Source: Methylobacterium bullatum
GTDB lineage: Bacteria; Pseudomonadota; Alphaproteobacteria; Rhizobiales; Beijerinckiaceae
Assembly (NCBI RefSeq): GCF_014845095.1
Contig: NZ_NKUG01000072.1
Location: 1-54,679 of the forward strand
Length of the DNA stretch: 54,679 nt
Direction of reading: 5' to 3'
The notes under the pieces were generated by a model that saw only the letters and a list, made by a program, of their open reading frames with translations, was not told the DNA's origin and did no database searches. A program made the translations under genes and the position numbers. Positions 32,046 through 39,984 of the stretch are shown piece after piece; position 1 is the first letter of the stretch; every line of letters begins with the position of its first letter.

Positions 32046-32461
32046 TTGTCCTCGCGACCGTAGAAATCCCAGATCGCTATCGTCTGGTGGGCGGTATCCT
32101 CCGGGACCCCTCGGTCCTTGAGGGCATTGATAGCGCGCACTAGGGCCGCGCCCTTCGTTAGTGAAGGTTCCCGCACATCAACGCCTGAGATGCGGGAGAA
32201 AGCTTCGTCCAGGTCTCCGGCAGATCTTTGGATCGCGTAGCATCGGAGAACTGCACTCTCGCCCCGTTGGCGGGCGGCAGATCGGTAGCAATCATCCACC
32301 GCGATCTTCATTCCGGTTGCCCCGGTCTTCTTCAGGGCATTGCGCGCCACCTGTGCCCCTCGTGCGAACTCCGACTTGTACCTCTGGGTACTCGCGGTCT
32401 GCTCCGCCAAGGCAGGCGATGCGCACAGCGCGGCGCACACCAAGAGTAAGATCTTCCGCAT
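32042..32461 (-). CDS. reverse-strand secreted moron in the tail module
   Basis: This 139-residue protein runs against the late operon. It begins with a signal peptide (MRKILLLVCAALCASPALA, cut before EQ). The mature part is helical with two Cys (DDCYRSAARQRGESAVLRCY), which could form a disulphide in the periplasm. Its stop overlaps the chaperone stop (CTA/TAG) and its start codon overlaps the tape-measure start on a shared CATG. GAGG lies about 9 bases before the ATG. Its position suggests a lysogenic-conversion gene; function unknown. Confidence 0.7.
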   Translation of the reverse strand: MRKILLLVCAALCASPALAEQTASTQRYKSEFARGAQVARNALKKTGATGMKIAVDDCYRSAARQRGESAVLRCYAIQRSAGDLDEAFSRISGVDVREPSLTKGAALVRAINALKDRGVPEDTAHQTIAIWDFYGREDN

Positions 32462-35400
32462 GGCCACTGACCTCGAACGGCTTGTCGTCTCGCTAGACGC
32501 CGACATCACGAAACTGACCCGCCAGCTCAAGCGGGCCGGTGTCGAGATAGACGATTTCGGCAAGGACGCCACGCGCAAAGCGAAGCGGGCCGCAGACGAC
32601 GTTTCCAGCAACCTAGGAAAGATCAACGACAACGCGCGCCTTTCGAGCACCCAGACCCAGCAGCTTGGGTTTCAGCTTAACGACATCGCCACCTCTCTCG
32701 GCTCGGGGTCGTCGCCGTTCCAGGTGCTCGCGCAGCAGGGCGGGCAGGTCTATCAAGCCCTGTCGATGAACGGCGGCATCGGCCAGGGCCTCCAGGGGGT
32801 CAAGACCGGGCTCCTCGAACTGGCGACGCCTACTCGCTTGGCTCTGGCCGGTTTCGGCACCCTCGCCGCTGGTGCGATTTTTGCCGGCTATCAGTATGCC
32901 GCGGCACAGGACGACATCAAAAAGGGCCTTCAGGGAATCGGGGCCGCCTCCGGGGCGACGGTAAACGACATCAATCAGATCGCTGAGCGGATCTCTGCAG
33001 CTAAGTCGATCTCGATCAACGCCGCTCGCGATATCGCTACCGCCATCGCAGCGACGGGCAAGGTCGGCGCCGGTAACATCGAGGGCGTGGCAGGTCTCGC
33101 CCCAGGCTTCGCGCGTCTTATGGGCACCGACCTTCAGACGGCAGGCGCCGAACTCGCCGGCATTTTTGCCGAGCCCATCGCTGGCGCGGACACCTTCATC
33201 AAAAAGCTCGGCGGCATCAACGACCAGACCCGCGAGCTAATCAAAAACCTGACAGAGCAAGGAAACCGTCAGCAGGCTATCATCGTGTTGCAGAACGCGG
33301 TGCAGCCCGTGCTTGACGCGGCGCAAGACGGTCGAAGCCCAGGCCGAAAGCTGCTCGACACGATCGTTCAGCGTGGATCGCAGGCGCTGGATTATACCGG
33401 CCGCGTCGCTGCGGCTACGGTCAATCCGGAGGGTACGGAGGAAGACCAGCTTCGCACCGCCCAGCGACAGCTTGAGTTGGCAAAACAAGTTAAGGCGGCG
33501 CTGCCCAGCCTGTTCGGCGGAGACGACTCGCTCGCGAACACGGCGCTCGACGCCATGCAGCAGCAGGTTGACCAGCTGACCAGGAAGCTCGAAGCGGCAG
33601 GCGTTGCCCGTAAGAAGCTTACCGATGACATCAACGGCGCCGAGGCTACCCGAAATGCGGGGCCAATCGTCCGCTCGCTTGATCCTGCCGGATCTCAGCT
33701 GGAAAAGGCTCAGAACGACCTTGAGAGCCTAGGTCGCAGCATCGCGACGCTCAACCTCGACCCGAGCAACGCGAACTCCAGCGAACTCGACAAATACGTC
33801 ACCAAGTACGGGGAGTTGAAGACCCGCGTCGACCTCCTCAAGGATGCATACGACAAGGGCGGGGCATCGGCGCGCGCGGCTTTGGTCGCGGCTGATTATG
33901 CGACCAATACGGCCGGACTTTCCAGCTACGAGCGCGGACTGCGCGCCATCGTTCAGCAGTATCAGGAGATGGCTCGCGCAGCTCGTGAGGCTGGCAATGA
34001 AGGGCAGGCTAGGGGCTTTGAGGCCGCTGGCATGCGAGCGCAGGATGCATACCGGGCACAAAACGTTGAACGTGCTCGCGGCGAGATCGCAGTGCCGCAA
34101 GAGTTCTTCAACGTCATCCGCGCCGCGGAGTCGGGCACGAACGATAACGCTGTGAGTTCTACGGGCGCTGTCGGCCGCTATCAGTTCATCAAGAGCACAT
34201 GGCTCGAACTTTTTCAGCAAGTGAAATCGTCCCGCTACGCCGAGATCCAAAAGGCGAATACAGGCGCAGACGGGAATGTAGACGCAGCCGCAGTCAATGC
34301 GGCGGTGCTCGCGTTGCGGAATGACCCCGCCTTACAAGAGGAGCTTGTTCGCGTATTTACGCAGCGGAATGCCGCCGCTCTTGATCGGCAGGGCTTCGCG
34401 CCAACATCGCGCAATCTTTACGCGGCGCACAATATCGGTACAGGCGGCGCGGCCGCTCTACTTCGGGCTGAGCGTGAGGGTCGCGGCGGCGAAACCGCGC
34501 AAAGCGTGCTCGACCCGATCGACAAGCGGCTAACCTCCGCGAATAGCGCCTATTACGGAAGCGGCAAGACCGTAACCGAGTCGTTGGCGATCCTCGAAAA
34601 GAAGACCCAGGCGAACGGCGCCAGCGCGCGCGCGGCCAAGGAAGACGTGATCGCAACGGACGCGCAAACGGCCGCGATGGGCCGTAGTGCCACCGAAGCG
34701 GCCCGGCTGAAGTCCATCAACGACGACCTCCGTTCGGCGCGTGAGAATGGCGAGGCGGTTGGGCTGCGGTTCAAAAATGCTGAAGAGCTTCTAAAGGCCT
34801 CCTCGGCTGGGCTTACCGGCGAGTTGAAGTCGCAGACGGACCAGATCAAAGCCAATGCGGATGCCCGTGAGCGCGCCGTCGCCGCGCAGCTCAATACGCG
34901 CTTTCAACAAGATCAGACTGCCGCGCGAGAGGCCCTTGGGCGGACCTATGAGGAGCAGGCGGCCTATACAGGCGCGAAGGCGTATGGGACGCCGGGCTCT
35001 GAGGAGTTCAAAAACGCCAAGGCCGGCATTGAGGAGATCCAGGGCCTCACGACCGCAAAGAACTACACCGGTTCGTTCCTTAAGGATCTGAACTACGATC
35101 TGATGCAAGCCAAGAGCTTTGGCGATGCGGCGCTTGGCTCGCTTCAGCGCCTGCTGTCGAAGGCCGGAGACGCCGCGCTCGACAAGCTCGTTTCCAGCCT
35201 GTTCGCGCCAGGCGGCGGCGGGGCAAGCCTGTTCGCGGGAGTGACCAAGTTCTTTACGGGCGGCTTTGCGGCTGGCGGCTATACCGGCGACGGTGCCCGC
35301 AACGACCCGGCCGGCGTCGTGCATAAAGGCGAGTACGTCTTCGACAAGGCGACGACCTCGCGCCTTGGCGTCGGCACGTTGGAAGCTATCCGGCGCGGTA

Positions 35401-35633
35401 TGCCTGCCTACGCGGCTGGCGGCTTCGTTGGGGCGTTGCCGTCGATCTCGACTGCGCGACCAGCCTCGTCAGGCTCCTCCCGCCCTTCAGTCCGCATGGG
35501 CGACACGATCATTGACGCGCGCGGTGCGGACTCCGGCGTGGAGCAGCGTCTGGCCGCCCTCGTCGCGGCCCAGGCCGCAGAGAGCCGGCGGACCATCGGC
35601 CAGCAGCTCTCGAACTGGAAAGAGGACAACTGA
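32460..35633 (+). CDS. tail tape measure protein with transglycosylase-like domain
   Basis: The 1057-residue protein starts RLVVSLDADITKLTRQLKRA, then LGFQLNDIATSLGSG and FQVLAQQGGQVYQAL (tape-measure N-terminal pattern), with a hydrophobic patch near 120-145. Around residues 545-640 a lytic transglycosylase-like domain is visible: VIRAAESGTNDNAVSSTGAV then GRYQFIKSTWLELF, the Glu being the probable catalytic acid, with NLYAAHNIGTGGAAALL after it. The C-terminus has DPAGVVHKGEYVFDKATTSR, typical of siphovirus tape measures. Length would predict a tail of roughly 150 nm. Confidence 0.92.
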   Translation: MATDLERLVVSLDADITKLTRQLKRAGVEIDDFGKDATRKAKRAADDVSSNLGKINDNARLSSTQTQQLGFQLNDIATSLGSGSSPFQVLAQQGGQVYQALSMNGGIGQGLQGVKTGLLELATPTRLALAGFGTLAAGAIFAGYQYAAAQDDIKKGLQGIGAASGATVNDINQIAERISAAKSISINAARDIATAIAATGKVGAGNIEGVAGLAPGFARLMGTDLQTAGAELAGIFAEPIAGADTFIKKLGGINDQTRELIKNLTEQGNRQQAIIVLQNAVQPVLDAAQDGRSPGRKLLDTIVQRGSQALDYTGRVAAATVNPEGTEEDQLRTAQRQLELAKQVKAALPSLFGGDDSLANTALDAMQQQVDQLTRKLEAAGVARKKLTDDINGAEATRNAGPIVRSLDPAGSQLEKAQNDLESLGRSIATLNLDPSNANSSELDKYVTKYGELKTRVDLLKDAYDKGGASARAALVAADYATNTAGLSSYERGLRAIVQQYQEMARAAREAGNEGQARGFEAAGMRAQDAYRAQNVERARGEIAVPQEFFNVIRAAESGTNDNAVSSTGAVGRYQFIKSTWLELFQQVKSSRYAEIQKANTGADGNVDAAAVNAAVLALRNDPALQEELVRVFTQRNAAALDRQGFAPTSRNLYAAHNIGTGGAAALLRAEREGRGGETAQSVLDPIDKRLTSANSAYYGSGKTVTESLAILEKKTQANGASARAAKEDVIATDAQTAAMGRSATEAARLKSINDDLRSARENGEAVGLRFKNAEELLKASSAGLTGELKSQTDQIKANADARERAVAAQLNTRFQQDQTAAREALGRTYEEQAAYTGAKAYGTPGSEEFKNAKAGIEEIQGLTTAKNYTGSFLKDLNYDLMQAKSFGDAALGSLQRLLSKAGDAALDKLVSSLFAPGGGGASLFAGVTKFFTGGFAAGGYTGDGARNDPAGVVHKGEYVFDKATTSRLGVGTLEAIRRGMPAYAAGGFVGALPSISTARPASSGSSRPSVRMGDTIIDARGADSGVEQRLAALVAAQAAESRRTIGQQLSNWKEDN

Positions 35634-35634
35634 C

Positions 35635-36210
35635 GTGCCGCGTATGCCAGAGACGCTGGCGGCCCTCCAGCGTGGCCAGACCGTGCGTGTTGCCCGCCTC
35701 GTCCAACTCGACTTCGCCACGCAAACGAAGCTCCTCCACCAGGGCGCCGGCCCGCTCCGCACGGCGGACGGGCGCATCTGGAGCGGCATCGGGGAACTTG
35801 GTCAGATCTCGGACATCGATCGCGCCGTAGTCCCTACCGGTGGATCTCCGACGCTGACGCTATCGGGTGTTGAACCAGATCTCATCGCTAAGACCCTTGC
35901 GGCCTCTGCCGAGGTGAAGGGCCGTCCCGTTCGGATCTACGATCAGCACTACACCGAGACGGGCGGGAACATCGTCCTCGCCGACGTCCCGCTCGCAATC
36001 TACTCCGGCCTCATGGACCGGATCTCCATCGCCGATCAGGGCGCCACGGCGACCATTTCCGTCGTGACCGTGACGCTCCTCTACAACCGGCGCCGGCCTG
36101 CTTTCGGCTACCTGAACCCCGCCTCGCAGGAGCGCCTTCATCCTGGGGATGGTGGATGCCGTCAGATCGCGCGCCTGACGCAGGCAAACGAGAAGTTCCC
36201 GACCTACTGA
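35635..36210 (+). CDS. minor tail protein
   Basis: The 191-residue protein begins PRMPETLAALQRGQTVRVAR and contains DFATQTKLLHQGAGPLRTAD and PTLTLSGVEPDL. It sits after the tape measure, where lambda L/GTA gp12-13 type distal tail proteins are encoded, and is probably a distal tail or hub-binding component. GTG 35635 or ATG 35644 may start it. The end overlaps the next gene by 55 bases. Confidence 0.7.
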   Translation: MPRMPETLAALQRGQTVRVARLVQLDFATQTKLLHQGAGPLRTADGRIWSGIGELGQISDIDRAVVPTGGSPTLTLSGVEPDLIAKTLAASAEVKGRPVRIYDQHYTETGGNIVLADVPLAIYSGLMDRISIADQGATATISVVTVTLLYNRRRPAFGYLNPASQERLHPGDGGCRQIARLTQANEKFPTY

Positions 36211-36593
36211 AGCACGTCCATGCCGGCATGGAGGCGCCCTTCGACCGGGCTGCCGGCATGGATTGCTGCATGTTCGTCGCGGACTGGGTCGAAGCCTGCT
36301 CCGGCACCGACCCGGCCGCTCATCTCCGGGGCACCTACACCGGCCCGTTCGGCGCCGCCCGCCAGATTGCCCGCTACGGCGACTTCGAGACCATGTGGCG
36401 GGTCTGCATGTCGGCCGCCGGCTTCAACACCACCATGGCCCCGCAGCCCGGCGATGTCGCCGTGGTGCTCGACGCCGCCGGCAACACCGTCTCCGCCATC
36501 CGCTTCGCCCGGGCGTGGGCCGCGAAGTCTGAGACCGGCGTCGTGATCGAGGATTTCCGCATGATCGTCGCCTGGAGCATCCCGCGTGGTTGA
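36156..36593 (+). CDS. DUF6950-type tail protein, NlpC/P60-like position
   Basis: The 145-residue protein has MEAPFDRAAGMDCCMFVADW and VEACSGTDPAAHLRGTY, then MAPQPGDVAVVLDAAGN, the pattern of DUF6950 proteins. The DCxxFVADW block resembles the Cys active site of NlpC/P60 peptidases, and the gene has the same place, before the tail hub. It may cut peptidoglycan at entry, but catalytic competence is not proven. Confidence 0.75.
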   Translation: MPSDRAPDAGKREVPDLLKHVHAGMEAPFDRAAGMDCCMFVADWVEACSGTDPAAHLRGTYTGPFGAARQIARYGDFETMWRVCMSAAGFNTTMAPQPGDVAVVLDAAGNTVSAIRFARAWAAKSETGVVIEDFRMIVAWSIPRG

Positions 36594-39243
36594 AGCGATC
36601 GGTCTGGCGATCATCTCGGCGTTCACGACTTCGGCCGCGCTCGCCTCTGCCATCGCGACGACCACCGTGCTCGGCGTGTCCATCGGAACGATCGTCGGCA
36701 CCGCCGTCGTTCTTGGCGGCTCCCTGCTTGTCTCCGCTCTCACGACGCCCGACACCCGCCAGAAGGTCCAAGCGCAGCAATTCTCGACGCGCCAATCCCT
36801 GCCAGCTCGGCGTCGCGTCTACGGCCGGACGAAGCTCGCTGGCCCGAAGCTGGAGTGGAAGGGCTACAACGGCTGCTTCGTCAACGCGCTCTATCACTGC
36901 GAAGGCCCGATCGGGGGCTACGACGAGTTCTGGTTCGAGGACAAGAAGTCCGCCCTGCCAACCGGCTCGCTCGGTGGCTTCACAGGCATCGCCCCCTGGC
37001 AGCAATACGTCTCGGTCGAAGCTCATCTCGGCACCGAGGACCAGATTGCGTCGAATGTCCTGACGACCCGCCTTCCGTGGTGGACGGCGAACGACCGCCT
37101 GGCTGGCTGCGCCTACACCGTGGCGTTCCACGCCCCGCCTGCGGAGAAGGACTTCAAGAAGTTCTATCCGAGCGGGACGTGGCCAGAGCACCGCGTCGTT
37201 CTGCGCGGATCTGTCGTGCGCAACGTCAACGACCCCGCGCAGACGTCGAACCCGGCAACGTGGCAGTGGTCGGAAACCCCGGCCCTCTGCATCCGGGATC
37301 ACCTCACGCATCAGCTTTGGGGCATGAAGGTGCCGGAGAGCTTGATCGACGACGTGTCGTTCGGAGCAAAGGCCTTCACCGACTCCGCTCCGGTGACCAG
37401 GAAAGATGGCGCTGTCATCGCGCGCTACGCTCTCGGCGGCGCCTTCGACCTGACCGAGGAGCCGGCCGACGTGCTCCAGGGCATGCTTAACGCCTGCGAT
37501 GGCCGCCTCTTCCTGACCGTAGACGGCAAGATCGGCATCAGCGGCGGCACCTACGTCGCTCCCGAGGTGACGCTACGCGACCCGCAAATCATCTCCGTCA
37601 CGGTCGAGAAGGGCTCGAAGAAGCGGGCCAGCTTCAATCGGATGAAGATCAGCTACGTCTCCCCGCGGCACGACTACCAGGTCATCGAGGGCGACCCGTG
37701 GGAGGATTACGACGCGCAGTCCGAGGCCGGGGAGATCCTGGAGACCGACTTCGCTCGCCCCTGGGTCCAGGACCACAACCAGCTTCGCCGCCTCGCCAAG
37801 ATCTTCTGCGCCAAGGGCAATCCAGAATGGCGCATCACCGGCATGGTCACGGATCGCTCGGGGCTGCCGGCGCTGTTCGAAGACATCATCCGCCTCGTCC
37901 TGCCCCGGTACGGAATCGATGCCGTATTCACCGTGGACCGGGCAGTTGCTTCGGCCGACGGGTCCACCTGTACCTTCGATATGACCTCGCTTGATCCGAC
38001 CTGCTACGACTTCAACGCGGCGACGGAAGAGGGCATTACTCCGGCCTTACCGAACGAAAGCACGGGCGCCGAGCCCCTCGCGCCGCCAGTTGGGCTTCTC
38101 GCCTACATCGAGCGCCGCGCCGTGGGCGGGAACGTCAACGCGGCCTTCCTCGTCCTCACGGCGAGCCCGCCCAGCCGCCTCGACTTGTCGCTGATCGGAC
38201 GCTACCGCAGGGTCGGCACCACGGACTGGATCGACATGCGCGCGGACAGCGATAGCCGCTCCCGCGTCGTATCCGACGTCCTGGCGGATGGCGCAGAATA
38301 TGAGCCGCAGGGTGCGCTTGCCGGCTACGATCGCGCTGCGCAAAGCGTCTGGCTCGGCACGAACCCGATCACCATCATTGCGACGTCGGACAACGTCGCC
38401 CCCTCCGCGCCGACCTACACCTCCGCAACGCTGAGCGGGACGACGGTCAACCACGCGGTCAAGCAGTCGTCCTCGGCCAATGCCCGCAACATTCGACTGT
38501 CTCGCGTCAACGGCTTCGGGAAGGTGTTTGCGGATGCCGCCCTTTCCGTCACGGAGGCGCTGAGCCCGAACCAGACCGACACGCTCACCGACACGATCTC
38601 GCTCGGCTACATCAACTGGTGGCTAACGGCACAGAACGCTTCCGGCGTATCGAGCCCGGCCAGCGATCCCAAGTCGCTGCTCTACGTCACGCAGCCCGGC
38701 GCAAAGAACTCGTTCCCGAACGATCTCACCAACGCCGAGTGGGTCAAAACAGGCTCAACCGCGACGCTGAGCGGGGCCGGGCCGGATGGCAACGCGGCCA
38801 CGATGATCGCGGAGACCGCGACCACCGGAACCCATATCGTTTCCTACAAGTCCACGACCTTCGTTTCGGGCGCAAAGGTCCGCGCCGTCTGGGGACTGAA
38901 GGCCGCTGGTCGGACTGCTGGCCGGATCGACCTGCTCAACAGTGCCGGTACCGGAAATGGCGATTACGTCCGTACCGTCTTCGACCTGACGGCCGGCACC
39001 GTGACCGTGGGCACTCCTAATGGAGCGACCTTCAGCGGTGTGACAGCTACGATCCAGCGGGTATCGGCCGACTTCTGGCTGATCGTCATTACCGCCGACA
39101 CGTCCGCCTCCTCCGGCACGGGTGGTGTCATAGCGATTGAGGATCGTCTGAACCTCGGCTCAGGCGGCGCGGTCATTTCCTATGCCGGCGATACTACCAA
39201 GGGCCTTCTCGCCTGGGCCTGCTCTCTTGCTCCGGTGACCTGA
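36586..39243 (+). CDS. central tail hub / tip protein (gpJ-like)
   Basis: This 885-residue protein has a hydrophobic N-terminal stretch (residues 3-50), then RQSLPARRRVYGRTKLAGPK and CEGPIGGYDEFWFED, as in GTA/lambda J-type hubs. Central blocks ADVLQGMLNACDGRLFLTVD and RRLAKIFCAKGN are typical of the hub fold. After about residue 600 come beta modules, ending with a possible carbohydrate-binding domain (NAEWVKTGSTATLSG). GTG start at 36586 overlaps the previous gene. Confidence 0.85.
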   Translation: MVEAIGLAIISAFTTSAALASAIATTTVLGVSIGTIVGTAVVLGGSLLVSALTTPDTRQKVQAQQFSTRQSLPARRRVYGRTKLAGPKLEWKGYNGCFVNALYHCEGPIGGYDEFWFEDKKSALPTGSLGGFTGIAPWQQYVSVEAHLGTEDQIASNVLTTRLPWWTANDRLAGCAYTVAFHAPPAEKDFKKFYPSGTWPEHRVVLRGSVVRNVNDPAQTSNPATWQWSETPALCIRDHLTHQLWGMKVPESLIDDVSFGAKAFTDSAPVTRKDGAVIARYALGGAFDLTEEPADVLQGMLNACDGRLFLTVDGKIGISGGTYVAPEVTLRDPQIISVTVEKGSKKRASFNRMKISYVSPRHDYQVIEGDPWEDYDAQSEAGEILETDFARPWVQDHNQLRRLAKIFCAKGNPEWRITGMVTDRSGLPALFEDIIRLVLPRYGIDAVFTVDRAVASADGSTCTFDMTSLDPTCYDFNAATEEGITPALPNESTGAEPLAPPVGLLAYIERRAVGGNVNAAFLVLTASPPSRLDLSLIGRYRRVGTTDWIDMRADSDSRSRVVSDVLADGAEYEPQGALAGYDRAAQSVWLGTNPITIIATSDNVAPSAPTYTSATLSGTTVNHAVKQSSSANARNIRLSRVNGFGKVFADAALSVTEALSPNQTDTLTDTISLGYINWWLTAQNASGVSSPASDPKSLLYVTQPGAKNSFPNDLTNAEWVKTGSTATLSGAGPDGNAATMIAETATTGTHIVSYKSTTFVSGAKVRAVWGLKAAGRTAGRIDLLNSAGTGNGDYVRTVFDLTAGTVTVGTPNGATFSGVTATIQRVSADFWLIVITADTSASSGTGGVIAIEDRLNLGSGGAVISYAGDTTKGLLAWACSLAPVT

Positions 39244-39938
39244 TGGCAGATCGGCAGTGGCCTCCAGTGCTTCGCTATTCGGAGGCGATGTTTCAGATCC
39301 TCGGATCGTCGCGCTCGGGCGGGCAGACCATTTCGGGGCAGGAGCAAGTCGTCATCTCGCCTGCGGGACGGTGGAAGGCAACGGTCACGATTCCGATCAC
39401 CGACCGACGTTATGGCCCCCTTGAGCGGCAGGACGCCGTTCTCGCCTTCCGGTGGATCGTCAGCGGCGGGCGGGCAGCGACCATCATGGTCCCCCATCGT
39501 GACGGAAGGGGGCCTGCCCACCGCGCTCGAATCGTTCCTTGCGGCGGAAGCGTCCCGCATTCGGACGGGACACCACATTCGGACGACACCGAGTACGCGC
39601 AGGAATTCACGGGCGCCGTGCTGAACGCTGTCGCGGCGATGAACGCCACGCAGATTACTGTAACCCTCGCTACGGGTTTGAGGATGCTGCCCGGCATGCG
39701 CTTCTCGCTGCCGGATGGGCGGATGCACGAAATCGCGGACATCGTCGGGTTCAATGGCGCCAACCTATGGACCGTGATCATCGGCCCGTGGCTTCGGGCG
39801 GATTACCCCGCTGGAACGCCACTGAATTTCGACCGTGCGGTTTGCCGGATGCGCCTCGCGACGGATGAGGGCGCGGCTCTTTCGCTGTCGCTTAACAGGT
39901 TCGGCACGCCCTCCCTTGAGTTCGTCGAAGCCTTCTGA
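39243..39938 (+). CDS. hypothetical tail protein
   Basis: The 231-residue beta-rich protein with FRWIVSGGRAATIMVPHRDG and LRMLPGMRFSLPDGRMHEIA is probably structural. It overlaps the hub gene as TGATG and precedes the spike gene, so a baseplate or spike adaptor is plausible. Confidence 0.65.
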   Translation: MADRQWPPVLRYSEAMFQILGSSRSGGQTISGQEQVVISPAGRWKATVTIPITDRRYGPLERQDAVLAFRWIVSGGRAATIMVPHRDGRGPAHRARIVPCGGSVPHSDGTPHSDDTEYAQEFTGAVLNAVAAMNATQITVTLATGLRMLPGMRFSLPDGRMHEIADIVGFNGANLWTVIIGPWLRADYPAGTPLNFDRAVCRMRLATDEGAALSLSLNRFGTPSLEFVEAF

Positions 39939-39984
39939 GGCTCACGTTCTCCTTTAATTCCCTCCGGATCGTAGGAAATGAACG

